A DNA stretch of 64,000 bases from positions 62,001-126,000 of the forward strand of contig JAMLHE010000005.1 of the NCBI GenBank assembly GCA_023957315.1, read 5' to 3'. The notes under the pieces were generated by a model. The model was not told the DNA's origin and searched no databases. It saw only the letters and a program-made list of their open reading frames with translations. Position numbers and translations under genes: made by a program. This document shows positions 36,905 through 45,649 of the stretch, in pieces. Origin of the DNA: Candidatus Kapaibacterium sp. (GTDB lineage: Bacteria > Bacteroidota > Ignavibacteria > Kapaibacteriales > UBA2268). Position 1 is the first letter of the stretch; each line of letters starts with the position of its first letter.

Positions 36905-37780
36905 ATGTTTAAAAGCATGACAGGATTCAGCAAAGCTGAATTAAGCGAAAATGGAATTAGCATCGTGATTGAACTAAGAAGTTTGAACGGCAAATTCCTC
37001 GAATTAGGATGCCGTTTACCAAAAGCAATACAACACAGAGAGAACGAAGTTCGTGACATCGTAAAGCGAAACATGACTCGCGGTTCCGTTAATATTAACG
37101 TCAATCTCGAACTTGACGCAAATCAGAGCCAATTCATTATAAATGATTCTGCTGCAACTCACGTTTACGACCAACTCCAAGCGCTCAAGAAAAATTTCAA
37201 GTTTAAAGAAACCATTAAACTTGATAATCTACTTGCGTTTTCTAATTATTTCGTCGGTCAGCAAGATTCCGCTGATGAAGAAGAAATCATGAAAGTAGTC
37301 GTGAAAGTCCTTCGAGAAGCTCTCAAAAAGCTTGATATGATGCGCACCAAAGAAGGTAAGCAAATACTCAACGATATTACTAACAGATTGAAAAAAATCA
37401 CTGAAAATGTGAATAAAATCGAAAAACTCGGCATCGAAAAAATTCCTGCCGAACGCGAAAGACTCAAACAAAGAATTGCCCAAATGTTCGAAAGTGATGA
37501 ATATGACGAGCAACGTTTGCAAACTGAAATGGTACTTCTCGCCGATAAACTTGATATTTCGGAAGAGTGCGTACGATTGTATTCGCATTTCAAATTTTTC
37601 AACGAAACAATCAAATCTAATGAGCCATCCGGCAGAAAATTGAACTTTTTGCTTCAGGAAATGAACAGAGAAATCAACACTATTGGCTCTAAAGCATCAG
37701 ATTCTTATATTTCTCAGCTCGTAGTATTGACCAAAGAAGAATTGGAACGAATAAGAGAGCAAATCCAAAACATAGAATAA
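36905..37780 (+). CDS. yicC: YicC-family endoribonuclease
   Basis: The 291-residue protein has the YicC N-terminal domain (SMTGFSKAE, ELRSLNGKFLELGCRLPKAI) and the C-terminal DUF1732 domain with DEQRLQTEMVLLADKLDISEECVRLYSH and the final KLNFLLQEMNREINTIGSKASD. E. coli YicC is an endoribonuclease that helps RNA turnover, including of the small RNA RyhB. All named motifs and the length agree with the family. Four bases separate it from the NFACT gene, so the two are one transcript, which joins RNA decay to ribosome rescue. Confidence 0.94.
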   Translation: MFKSMTGFSKAELSENGISIVIELRSLNGKFLELGCRLPKAIQHRENEVRDIVKRNMTRGSVNINVNLELDANQSQFIINDSAATHVYDQLQALKKNFKFKETIKLDNLLAFSNYFVGQQDSADEEEIMKVVVKVLREALKKLDMMRTKEGKQILNDITNRLKKITENVNKIEKLGIEKIPAERERLKQRIAQMFESDEYDEQRLQTEMVLLADKLDISEECVRLYSHFKFFNETIKSNEPSGRKLNFLLQEMNREINTIGSKASDSYISQLVVLTKEELERIREQIQNIE

Positions 37781-37784
37781 AAAA

Positions 37785-39404
37785 ATGATTCGAAATTATT
37801 ATACTTTACTCCATTTATGCAATGAAATTAACAATTTATCCGGTTTTGCAGTAAAAGAGTGTTGGACTCAAGAAAGTGATTCGCTTGTTATCGAACTTTG
37901 CGATACTAAGACATCTAAATATTTGATTTTCCGCTCCGATGGCAAACATGACGCGATATTTATCCGTAATCAATTTGCTCGTGCAGGTAAAAATTCTGTC
38001 TCATTGCTCGAAGAAATCACTGATGAGCTTTTCCAATCTTGCGAAGTATTTGAAAAAGAGCGAATAATTCGTATAAGATTCATCAATACTTTAGCATATT
38101 TTGTATTGTTCGGAGGTGAAAACAGCAATGTTTTCATCACAAACAGAGATGATACTATCATTGATGCATTTAAAAACCCAAGCAAACATATGGGCGAAAA
38201 ATTTGTTGTTGAATCTCGCGTGATTCCGTCAATAAATGATTTCAATTCGGAAACTATCACACGAAAAGCAGTCGCATCGTCGGATTATTTGTTCGGCTCA
38301 ATCTATACAGATGAGTTGTTAAATAAGAACGGTTTGAATCCCGATATGCCAATTGGTGAATTACCGGGAGCCGATATTGATTTGTTGCTCGACAGTTGCG
38401 ACAAATTTCGTGACAAACTAATATATGACCCGGTCTATATGGTTTACGAAGACGATGATTCATACATCTTTTCGCTGACATCTCTCACAAAGTATCCATT
38501 AGCTAAGCAATTTGATTCAATAAGTGATGCAATCGGTTTTGCAATATCAAAGAATATTAGCTCCGGCAACTTTGATAAATTGAGCTCCGATATTAAAAAG
38601 GCACTACAGTTCTCATTATCCAAAAATCAGAAGCAACTTCAATCAATGAAAAATGATGAGAATCTTCTGAAAAGTATTAAAGATTATAAGACGATTGGCG
38701 ATTTGTTGATGTCATACCCCGAAAATGCCGAACACCCCGGAAAATTGCTCGAAATGGAAGATGAGAACGGAGTAGTCCACAAAATCAAGCTCGAACCCAA
38801 ATATAGCATTTACAAAAATGCTACATATTATTTTCAGAAGTCGAAAACTGCTGAATTAGAGCTGAAATCGAGGGCAAAACGGATACCAAGCATTGAAAAA
38901 CGAATTGAAACAATCAACGAAGCGATACTTGAGTTCGAAGCAATCGAAAACGTCAAAAGTTTAGAAAAATTCAAAGAAAAGTTCAAACATTTACTCTCGA
39001 TAAAAATGGAATTTGAAAAGAAAACACCTGAAGACAAATACAAAAAATTTGAACTTGGCGAAGGATTCACAGTTTACGTCGGCAAAAATGCCGCAAATAA
39101 TGACGAATTGACGATGAGATTTGCAAAGCCTAATGATTTGTGGCTTCATGCGCGAGGAACGAGTGGTTCGCATGTGGTGCTGAAATTAAACAAGCCCGAA
39201 AAACCACCGAAGCACATTTTGGAGAAAGCGGCAGAGCTTGCAGCGTATTATAGTGGCGCCAGAAATGCAAAATATGTTCCGGTGATTTATACTTTTAAGA
39301 AGTTCGTCCGGAAACCCAAAGGTGGAAACATTGGAGCAGTCGTCGTCAGCAAAGAAGAAGTTATTATGGTAGAACCGAAATTGCCCGCAGGCACTCAAGA
39401 CTGA
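37785..39404 (+). CDS. NFACT-family ribosome-rescue protein (RqcH-like)
   Basis: The 539-residue protein follows the RqcH/Rqc2 plan: NFACT-N (about 1-175), a helix-hairpin region, a coiled-coil stretch (about 280-420) and the NFACT-R domain with MRFAKPNDLWLHARGTSGSHVVLK at about 445-468. RqcH proteins bind split 50S subunits with peptidyl-tRNA and add alanine tails marking the stalled chain for decay. The conserved DR pair of NFACT-N is replaced by ER at 92-93 (FEKERIIRI), and the DG motif near the N-terminus is missing. So alanine-tailing activity is uncertain. The 3' end overlaps the convergent UPF0104 gene by ten bases. Confidence 0.88.
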   Translation: MIRNYYTLLHLCNEINNLSGFAVKECWTQESDSLVIELCDTKTSKYLIFRSDGKHDAIFIRNQFARAGKNSVSLLEEITDELFQSCEVFEKERIIRIRFINTLAYFVLFGGENSNVFITNRDDTIIDAFKNPSKHMGEKFVVESRVIPSINDFNSETITRKAVASSDYLFGSIYTDELLNKNGLNPDMPIGELPGADIDLLLDSCDKFRDKLIYDPVYMVYEDDDSYIFSLTSLTKYPLAKQFDSISDAIGFAISKNISSGNFDKLSSDIKKALQFSLSKNQKQLQSMKNDENLLKSIKDYKTIGDLLMSYPENAEHPGKLLEMEDENGVVHKIKLEPKYSIYKNATYYFQKSKTAELELKSRAKRIPSIEKRIETINEAILEFEAIENVKSLEKFKEKFKHLLSIKMEFEKKTPEDKYKKFELGEGFTVYVGKNAANNDELTMRFAKPNDLWLHARGTSGSHVVLKLNKPEKPPKHILEKAAELAAYYSGARNAKYVPVIYTFKKFVRKPKGGNIGAVVVSKEEVIMVEPKLPAGTQD

Positions 39405-40429
39405 TGTTCTAAATCATCAGTGTTCATTGTGCCTTTGAGCGAAAATTTTGCAGAACGTTCCCGTATTAGGAATAATCCGCCAACAATGATTTGAACCATA
39501 AGACCAACTGCGTGATTGATAGTGGCATATGCTAAAGCAGTTTCTTCTTTCAATCCATAAAGCCCCATCATAGCATACATAATCAAAAAGTGTATTACCC
39601 CGATTCCGCTTGGAGTCGGGGCTATTGTTACCCCAATACCCGAAACGATAACCAAAAATAGCGCATCTGATAGCTGAACATCAATATAAGTATGGAAATC
39701 AAAACAGAAAAACATGATGTACATTGGTAACGCATAACAAGCCCAAATCAAAAGTGATTCTACACCCAATCTTAAATACGAGCCGGGTGTTTTGATAATG
39801 GTAAATCCTTTTCGAAACTTGGCAAACATATCGGTCAATCGCAAATACACTTTTTCTGAAAATGGTTTGACGAGAAATCGCAACACAACATTTACAAATG
39901 GAGGGTAAAAGCCAAACAACAAAATTATGAGCACAAAAACCGAAAAGAAGACGATTCGCTCTGCATCAACACCGGGAATCATATCAACTATTTTATCCCG
40001 AGAAATTATGAATGCTATGACAAACAAAAAGCCGAGCGTAAAAACATCAATTACTCGCTCGACAATGATTGTGGCAAAAGCGCTCGATACCGACGTATTG
40101 CGCCGCTTGGCATACACATAAGGTCTGACAAATTCGCCCAGACGCGGCAAAATTGCATTAAAAAAGTACCCTACCATCACCGCCGAAAATAAATTAATCG
40201 TTGGTCCGGGTTCTTGAATTGGCTTAAGGATTGTTTTCCAACGAATAGCACGAATGAAATGCGACAAGATGATTATCGGTATAGGCACAATTGCCCATAA
40301 ATAATTCGCCCCTTTCAGTACCGATACGAGTTCGTCAAAGTTAATGTCTTTAACTGCTAAGTAGGTCGAACCGATAATTAGCACCAAAGTTAAAGACCAT
40401 TTTAAGAGATTTTTCTGGAGTCCGCTCAT
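39395..40429 (-). CDS. UPF0104 / LPG-synthase-TM membrane protein, second copy
   Basis: The 344-residue protein has about eight to nine spans and the same family signatures as the copy at 13131: IRAIRWKTIL, the motif FFNAILPRLGEFVRPYVYAKR at about 95-115, and a TPSGIGVIHFL stretch near the C-terminus. Differences between the two copies are spread evenly, so they are old paralogues. Such proteins may flip lipids or lipid-linked sugars. The gene is divergent from uppP (115 bp between starts), and UppP works on undecaprenyl phosphate, so a shared role in lipid-carrier metabolism is conceivable but unproven. Confidence 0.8.
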   Translation of the reverse strand: MSGLQKNLLKWSLTLVLIIGSTYLAVKDINFDELVSVLKGANYLWAIVPIPIIILSHFIRAIRWKTILKPIQEPGPTINLFSAVMVGYFFNAILPRLGEFVRPYVYAKRRNTSVSSAFATIIVERVIDVFTLGFLFVIAFIISRDKIVDMIPGVDAERIVFFSVFVLIILLFGFYPPFVNVVLRFLVKPFSEKVYLRLTDMFAKFRKGFTIIKTPGSYLRLGVESLLIWACYALPMYIMFFCFDFHTYIDVQLSDALFLVIVSGIGVTIAPTPSGIGVIHFLIMYAMMGLYGLKEETALAYATINHAVGLMVQIIVGGLFLIRERSAKFSLKGTMNTDDLEHQS

Positions 40430-40544
40430 TCAATCTGTGATTTTCAATAATAAAATGTAAATATTGTTTAAAACAAAATTTTTAAAATATGAATTTATGC
40501 TGTACTTTACAAACTTATTGTTGAAAAATTGAAAAAAAGTTTGA

Positions 40545-41387
40545 ATGAGCATCATAGAAGCAATTATTTTAGGCATCATCCAAGGGTTGACGGAATTCAT
40601 TCCAATCAGTAGCACAGCACATCTTACTATAGCAGGACACCTAATGGGACTGATTGACCCCGATTCTCCCGAAAAGTGGACCGCATTTATCGCTATCATA
40701 CAGTTGGGAACTTTGGTAGCTGTACTGTTTTACTTCAGAACTGATATTTACCAAATCCCAAAATCCTTTTTGTCCGAAAATTTAAGCAAACGAAAATCCT
40801 TTAAGGAACAAAGCTACGAATCCAGAATGGGCTGGCTCATGATCATAGGTACAATTCCGATAGTAATAGTAGGGCTTTTGCTCAAAGATTTCATAGAAGG
40901 CAGCTTTACGAAAGAACTCAACGTCATCGCCGGTAGTTTGATAGGATTGGCTCTTATTCTCGCCCTCGCCGAGAAAGTATCCACACGAACCAAAGACATG
41001 AAAGCAATCACAATCAAAGATTCCATCATAATCGGACTTGCTCAATGCGTAGCTCTGATACCGGGTTCATCTCGCTCAGGAACGACGATTACAGCCGGAT
41101 TGTTCATGGGCTTGAACCGAGAAACGGCTGCAAGATTTTCCTTCTTACTTTCAATTCCGGCAATTTTAGCAAGTGGATTATTGAGCGTGTATCAAGCAAT
41201 GGATTACATTGACGGTAGCGAAGCAATCAATTTGATTGTTGCAACCATCTTTTCGGGCATCAGTGGCTATTATGCAATTGATTTTCTTATCAATTTCTTG
41301 AAAAAGCACAGCACTTTTGTATTCATATATTATCGTATCGCATTAGGTATAACTATATATGTAGCTCTTATGTACTTTAACTTTTAA
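40545..41387 (+). CDS. uppP: Undecaprenyl-diphosphatase (UppP/BacA)
   Basis: The 280-residue protein has eight predicted spans and both BacA signatures: LTEFIPISSTAHL at about 16-28, with the catalytic Glu in TEF, and ALIPGSSRSGTTI at about 165-178, whose Ser and Arg form the active site. The enzyme removes a phosphate from undecaprenyl diphosphate on the periplasmic side, so the lipid carrier can be reused for wall and polysaccharide synthesis; overproduction gives bacitracin resistance. The N-terminus is the usual short one. The gene has its own 5' gap, and PepT follows at 105 bp. Confidence 0.96.
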   Translation: MSIIEAIILGIIQGLTEFIPISSTAHLTIAGHLMGLIDPDSPEKWTAFIAIIQLGTLVAVLFYFRTDIYQIPKSFLSENLSKRKSFKEQSYESRMGWLMIIGTIPIVIVGLLLKDFIEGSFTKELNVIAGSLIGLALILALAEKVSTRTKDMKAITIKDSIIIGLAQCVALIPGSSRSGTTITAGLFMGLNRETAARFSFLLSIPAILASGLLSVYQAMDYIDGSEAINLIVATIFSGISGYYAIDFLINFLKKHSTFVFIYYRIALGITIYVALMYFNF

Positions 41388-41492
41388 AAATTCGACATTT
41401 TTCTATAGAATAAAGTTCAATAAAACTTGTAAATTTGTGGAAAAATCAATATTTTGTAGGATATTTTTTGTCAAATTTTATAAAGTTAAGAA

Positions 41493-42749
41493 ATGAAGAA
41501 TGAAATTTTAGAGAGATTACTCCGCTACGTAAAAATTGATACCCAGTCAGACCCTGCATCAAGCAATACACCAAGTACACAAAAGCAATTCGATTTAGCA
41601 AATTTGCTCGTCGAAGAGTTGAAAGCATTTGGTTTGAAACATGTGGAAATTTCCGACAAATGCTATGTTTATGCAACGTTACCTTCGAATATCCCCACTG
41701 ATGACACAGCTTATGGCAAAGTTCCGGCAATCGGATTTATAGCCCATGTGGACACTTCGCCTGATACGACCGGAGCAAATGTAAATCCACAGATAATCGA
41801 AAATTACAAAGGTGGCGATATTGTTCTGCCAAATGACACAAGCGTTGTAATCAAAACTGCCGAATCACTCGGTTTGGATAAGTGCATCGGGCATACAATC
41901 GTGACTACTGACGGCACAACGCTATTAGGCTCGGACGACAAATCCGGCGTTGCAGCAATCATGACCGCAGTTAAATATTTATTGGACAATCCCCAAATCA
42001 TTCATGGTGACATAAGAATTGGATTCACACCTGATGAGGAAATCGGACGTGGTGCAAATCATTTCGATGTAGAAAAATTCAATTGCAAGTACGCCTATAC
42101 ACTCGATGGCGAGTTACCCGGCGAAATTAACAAAGAGACTTTTTCGGCAAATGCTTGCATCATCCGTGCAAAAGGTCGCGACATTCATCCAGGGTATGCC
42201 AAGGATATTATGGTCAATTCTATTCGTGCAATCGCTGAAGTCATCGCATTGACACCCGCCGATATGGCTCCGGAAACTACAGATGGCTACCAACCATACA
42301 TTCACCCTCATAAAGTCACGGGAACAGTAGAACATTCAGAATTACATTTATTATTCCGTGATTTCAAAACCGAAGGACTCGACACACAAAAAGTTATGAT
42401 GGAAAAAATCGTAGCCCAAGTTCAAGCAAAACATCCAAAAGTAATATTGGAGCTCGAAATTGTTGAGTACTACAGAAATATGTTGGAATTGCTCGAATCC
42501 CAACCCGAAGGGCTCGACTATCTTTGGGAAGCTTGCGAAAGAGCCGGAACAAACCCATATTGGAGTCCGATTCGTGGTGGTACAGACGGTTCGAGATTAA
42601 CAGCAATGGGTCTCCCCACTCCGAATATCTATACCGGTGGTCAAAACTTTCATAGTAAGACAGAATGGGTTTCTATAGATTTCTTAGCCAAAGCAGTTGA
42701 AACTGTGGTGCAACTTAGCCAAGTTTGGTACGAAAAAAGTAAGAATTAA
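41493..42749 (+). CDS. pepT: Peptidase T (tripeptide aminopeptidase)
   Basis: The 418-residue protein is an M20B zinc peptidase. The metal-binding and catalytic motifs are visible: IAHVDTSPD at about 83-91, GSDDKSGVAAI at about 148-158, DEEIGRGA at about 180-188, YTLDGELPGEIN at about 203-214 and GGTDGSRLTAMGLPTPNIYTGG at about 368-389. PepT cleaves the N-terminal residue of tripeptides in the cytoplasm. Length and motif order are the same as in the E. coli and Salmonella enzymes. A terminator hairpin follows 19 bases after the stop. Confidence 0.97.
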   Translation: MKNEILERLLRYVKIDTQSDPASSNTPSTQKQFDLANLLVEELKAFGLKHVEISDKCYVYATLPSNIPTDDTAYGKVPAIGFIAHVDTSPDTTGANVNPQIIENYKGGDIVLPNDTSVVIKTAESLGLDKCIGHTIVTTDGTTLLGSDDKSGVAAIMTAVKYLLDNPQIIHGDIRIGFTPDEEIGRGANHFDVEKFNCKYAYTLDGELPGEINKETFSANACIIRAKGRDIHPGYAKDIMVNSIRAIAEVIALTPADMAPETTDGYQPYIHPHKVTGTVEHSELHLLFRDFKTEGLDTQKVMMEKIVAQVQAKHPKVILELEIVEYYRNMLELLESQPEGLDYLWEACERAGTNPYWSPIRGGTDGSRLTAMGLPTPNIYTGGQNFHSKTEWVSIDFLAKAVETVVQLSQVWYEKSKN

Positions 42750-42767
42750 ATCCCTAATAATCTTTGA

Positions 42768-42808
42768 AAATCTCCTGTTTAATTTATTGAGCCGGAGATT
42801 TTTTTTAT
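42768..42808 (+). terminator. Rho-independent terminator after pepT
   Basis: An 8-bp stem (AAATCTCC at 42768-42775 and GGAGATTT at 42794-42801) with a long AT-rich loop is followed by a T run to 42806. It closes the pepT transcript and separates it from the signalling cassette. Confidence 0.75.
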
Positions 42809-42973
42809 CAAAACAATGGTAAACATTGAAATAATTCTTGTTTTATTAGTCAAATCTTTCTATATTCGCATATGCGATTCGTTGAAAAGTTTAGCTAATG
42901 ACTAAAAAAATGTTTTAGTGCATTAAAAAAACGTATAATTAAGTTTTTAAACTGTAGAAAACGGAATTAAAAA

Positions 42974-43291
42974 ATGGCAAAATCAGTAAATTTGAACGAA
43001 TTGGAACCCGGTAGTATATTGGCTGAACCGGTGTTGAACAGTTTCGGGCAGACATTAATTGCCGGTGGAGTCGAGCTGAATCAGAAACATATAAACATTT
43101 TGAAGACTTGGAATATTCAAAGCGTGAAAATCAAGACTGATTCAAACGAGCAAGTTGTAAAATACAGCGAATTACAACTTGAATTAGCTTTCGAAAAATT
43201 AATGCGTCATGTAAAATGGCAACCCAGAAATCGGAATGAAGAAGACTTGCTAAAATTAGGAACTTTATTTTTTGTCGAAAAAACTCAATAA
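42974..43291 (+). CDS. Small protein resembling the HD-GYP N-terminal accessory domain
   Basis: The 105-residue protein begins VNLNELEPGSILAEPVLNSFGQTLIAGGVELNQKHINIL, which is the pattern of the domain found in front of HD-GYP phosphodiesterases (loosely DUF3391): a GxxLAxPV stretch followed by G-x-x-L-x-x-G and an HxxxLKxW element. The HD-GYP catalytic part is absent. A basic C-terminal piece (KLMRHVKWQPRNRNEED) completes it. It is separated by only four bases from the HDOD gene (ATG at 43296), so it probably works with the HDOD protein and the kinase that follows. Confidence 0.65.
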   Translation: MAKSVNLNELEPGSILAEPVLNSFGQTLIAGGVELNQKHINILKTWNIQSVKIKTDSNEQVVKYSELQLELAFEKLMRHVKWQPRNRNEEDLLKLGTLFFVEKTQ

Positions 43292-43295
43292 CACT

Positions 43296-44144
43296 ATGGA
43301 CAACAGAATAGAATACTATCTCAACAAATCAAAGCATTTCCCGACTTTACCAACAATTTACACTTCATTGATGAATGTGCTCTCCAACCCTCGTTCTACA
43401 ATTCAAGATGTAACAGATGTGATTTCACGCGACCAATCATCAGCTTCAAAATTACTGAAAATTGCAAATTCTTCGTTATTTTCTATTCAAGGCAAAATCA
43501 ATACAATAAGTCAAGCAGTTTTTTATCTTGGTTTCAACGAAGTCAAAAATGTTCTATTAGCTCTCTCAGTGATGGATATATTTTCTCAAGTTGGTAACTC
43601 AAGCAATGCAAATATTGTCCATTTATGGAAACATTCGATTTCCGTCGGAGTGGTTTCAAAACTATTGAGTGTTAGACTTGGGCTTAAGGATACAGAAGAC
43701 TTTTTCATTGCCGGTATTTTGCATGATATTGGTAAATTATTCTTCATACATTCGTTTAAAGATGAATACGACAACTTAATTACCGAAGCTAAAGATACTT
43801 CTAGAAGACTAATAGATTTAGAATTCGAAAAGTATGGTACAACTCATGACATTGTAGGCGGAATGTTAGCCGAAAAATGGCATCTCCCTACCGATTTAAG
43901 AAATATCATAAAATATCACAATCATGGTTCGATTATTGGGAGAACGGATATTCTGTTATCTTGCGTACATATTGCGAATATCATTTCAATTATGATGGAA
44001 ACAGAAATTTTAGGAGATGTTTTTGTGCCTCAGCCAAACTTCAAAGTATGGAGTGTACTTAAATTGCCTCCCAATACTTTTGGAGAAATGCACCAATCAA
44101 TTATCTCAACAACTGAAAGCGCTTACGCAATTTTAAAGATTTAA
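43296..44144 (+). CDS. HDOD-domain protein
   Basis: The protein is 282 residues from the ATG at 43296; an in-frame TTG at 43272 is inside the previous gene. An HDOD domain fills about 10-205: FPTLPTIYTSLMNVLSNPRSTIQDVTDVISRDQSSASKLLKIANS and ISQAVFYLGFNEVKNVLLALSVMDIF are typical, and an HD-like AGILHDIGKLFF remains near 155. HDOD proteins lack a full catalytic set of HD phosphodiesterases and serve as regulators in signal transduction, with targets such as chemotaxis, motility and kinases. A kinase gene starts two bases after its stop, so the two are cotranscribed. Confidence 0.88.
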   Translation: MDNRIEYYLNKSKHFPTLPTIYTSLMNVLSNPRSTIQDVTDVISRDQSSASKLLKIANSSLFSIQGKINTISQAVFYLGFNEVKNVLLALSVMDIFSQVGNSSNANIVHLWKHSISVGVVSKLLSVRLGLKDTEDFFIAGILHDIGKLFFIHSFKDEYDNLITEAKDTSRRLIDLEFEKYGTTHDIVGGMLAEKWHLPTDLRNIIKYHNHGSIIGRTDILLSCVHIANIISIMMETEILGDVFVPQPNFKVWSVLKLPPNTFGEMHQSIISTTESAYAILKI

Positions 44145-44145
44145 A

Positions 44146-45456
44146 ATGAAAATCCAAAATAAGAATAAAGAAATAACTTTAAATAATTTGATTCTTGAAA
44201 TTCAAGATATTAGTAGTAGAATTTCTAATACCAATACCGGATTCGATTTTATAAATGAGTCTCTTAAAATAATTATTCGATATACAAAATCATTATCAGC
44301 GGGATTCTTTGTACTTGATGAAACTAATTATGATTTTATTTTGAAAAGAAGTCTTCCTGCTAATATGCATGATTTTTATATTTCGACTTTCGAGATTTTG
44401 TCAGAAGATGGAGATATTGGTAATTCCTTACAAAATGCAACCTACTACCAATCACATTCTGAGAGTCAAGATATTTATCATTTGATTTTGCCCCTCATAA
44501 GCATTAAATCTGTCAAGGGATTAGTAATTATTTCTTCAAATCACGATTATTCTCAATCCGAGTTATTTATATTAAAATTATTACATTATTTTTCGAGTTA
44601 TATAGCTGTTTTTTTAGAAAATCAATATTTATCTTCCCAAAATCAAAAAACACAAGTACTATTAGACCAATTAATCGCTTCGCGAACAATAGAATTAGTT
44701 GAAAATAATACCCAGCTTGGTGAAAAAATCGAGAATCTCAAACTGAACCTAAGTATGTCAATTCCGCATGAAGTGAGAACACCAATCAACGAAATCATGG
44801 GAATGTCCAATTATCTTTTAAATTTCTTGAAATCAAAAAAAGATGATTGTGATGAAGATATAGAAGATATTATAATTGATATAAAAAATTCAGCTGCCAG
44901 ATTGAACAACTTATTTGAAAACTTTATTTATCACACTCGGCTTTCTGTCATTGCTACAAGTATGAAAGATATTCAAGCATTGCATTCGCAGTACAGTCCA
45001 TATTGCGAATCAATAATTAAAGAACAAGCAATAATCAGGTCCAACAAATACTCCCGATTATCTGACCTCGATGTTCATTTAGTAAGTGCGGTTATCAAAA
45101 TAGGCGAAGAATATTTAGCGAAAATCATAGATGAATTGGTGGATAATGCTTTCAAATTTTCGAAAGAAGGAACCAAGGTTTCTATTAATTCACACATTGA
45201 CGGTAAAATGTATGTTATCTCCATCAAAGATTTGGGTGTTGGGATACCGTCTGACTTTTTGGACCAAATCAGTTCATATACGCAATTCAACAGAATGAAA
45301 AACGAACAACAAGGGTTGGGCTTAGGGCTTGCTATAGCCTATAAAATTATTGATTTGCATAATGGCGATATTGATATAGATAGCCGATTGGGCGAATTTA
45401 CTCATGTGACAATCAAACTTCCAATTGTAACAGATTTCAATCCGGATTTTATCTAA
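44146..45456 (+). CDS. Sensor histidine kinase with GAF-like input domain
   Basis: The 436-residue protein has an N-terminal GAF-like domain (about 25-170, for example ISVKGLVIISSNHDYSQSELF), a helix, a HisKA-type phosphoacceptor with His208 in MSIPHEVRTPINEIMG, then a HATPase domain with N box DELVDNAFKF (Asn334), G1 DLGVGIP, and G2 GLGLGLAI. No membrane span is seen, so it is cytoplasmic. No response regulator is nearby. The pairing with HDOD and HD-GYP-N-like proteins suggests a second-messenger or phosphorelay circuit; the signal is unknown. Confidence 0.9.
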   Translation: MKIQNKNKEITLNNLILEIQDISSRISNTNTGFDFINESLKIIIRYTKSLSAGFFVLDETNYDFILKRSLPANMHDFYISTFEILSEDGDIGNSLQNATYYQSHSESQDIYHLILPLISIKSVKGLVIISSNHDYSQSELFILKLLHYFSSYIAVFLENQYLSSQNQKTQVLLDQLIASRTIELVENNTQLGEKIENLKLNLSMSIPHEVRTPINEIMGMSNYLLNFLKSKKDDCDEDIEDIIIDIKNSAARLNNLFENFIYHTRLSVIATSMKDIQALHSQYSPYCESIIKEQAIIRSNKYSRLSDLDVHLVSAVIKIGEEYLAKIIDELVDNAFKFSKEGTKVSINSHIDGKMYVISIKDLGVGIPSDFLDQISSYTQFNRMKNEQQGLGLGLAIAYKIIDLHNGDIDIDSRLGEFTHVTIKLPIVTDFNPDFI

Positions 45457-45637
45457 CTATCTAATCTCCGAACTATTTCACATGCTTATTTCTTAAAATT
45501 CGAGTCACAATACTTAGACTCTCACCTACTTCCTGCATTAAGTATCACTCTCAACATATCTAAATATTCATACCAATCATCTTTGTAAAAATTATGACTT
45601 GTTTGCTACGTCATAGGTAAAATAACATTTAGGAATT

Positions 45638-45642
45638 GGAGG
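45638..45642 (+). promoter_or_regulatory. Shine-Dalgarno site of ftsH
   Basis: GGAGG lies seven bases before the ATG at 45650, in GGAGGATAAGGA. It confirms the ftsH start. Most other genes here lack such a clear site. Confidence 0.7.
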
Positions 45643-45649
45643 ATAAGGA

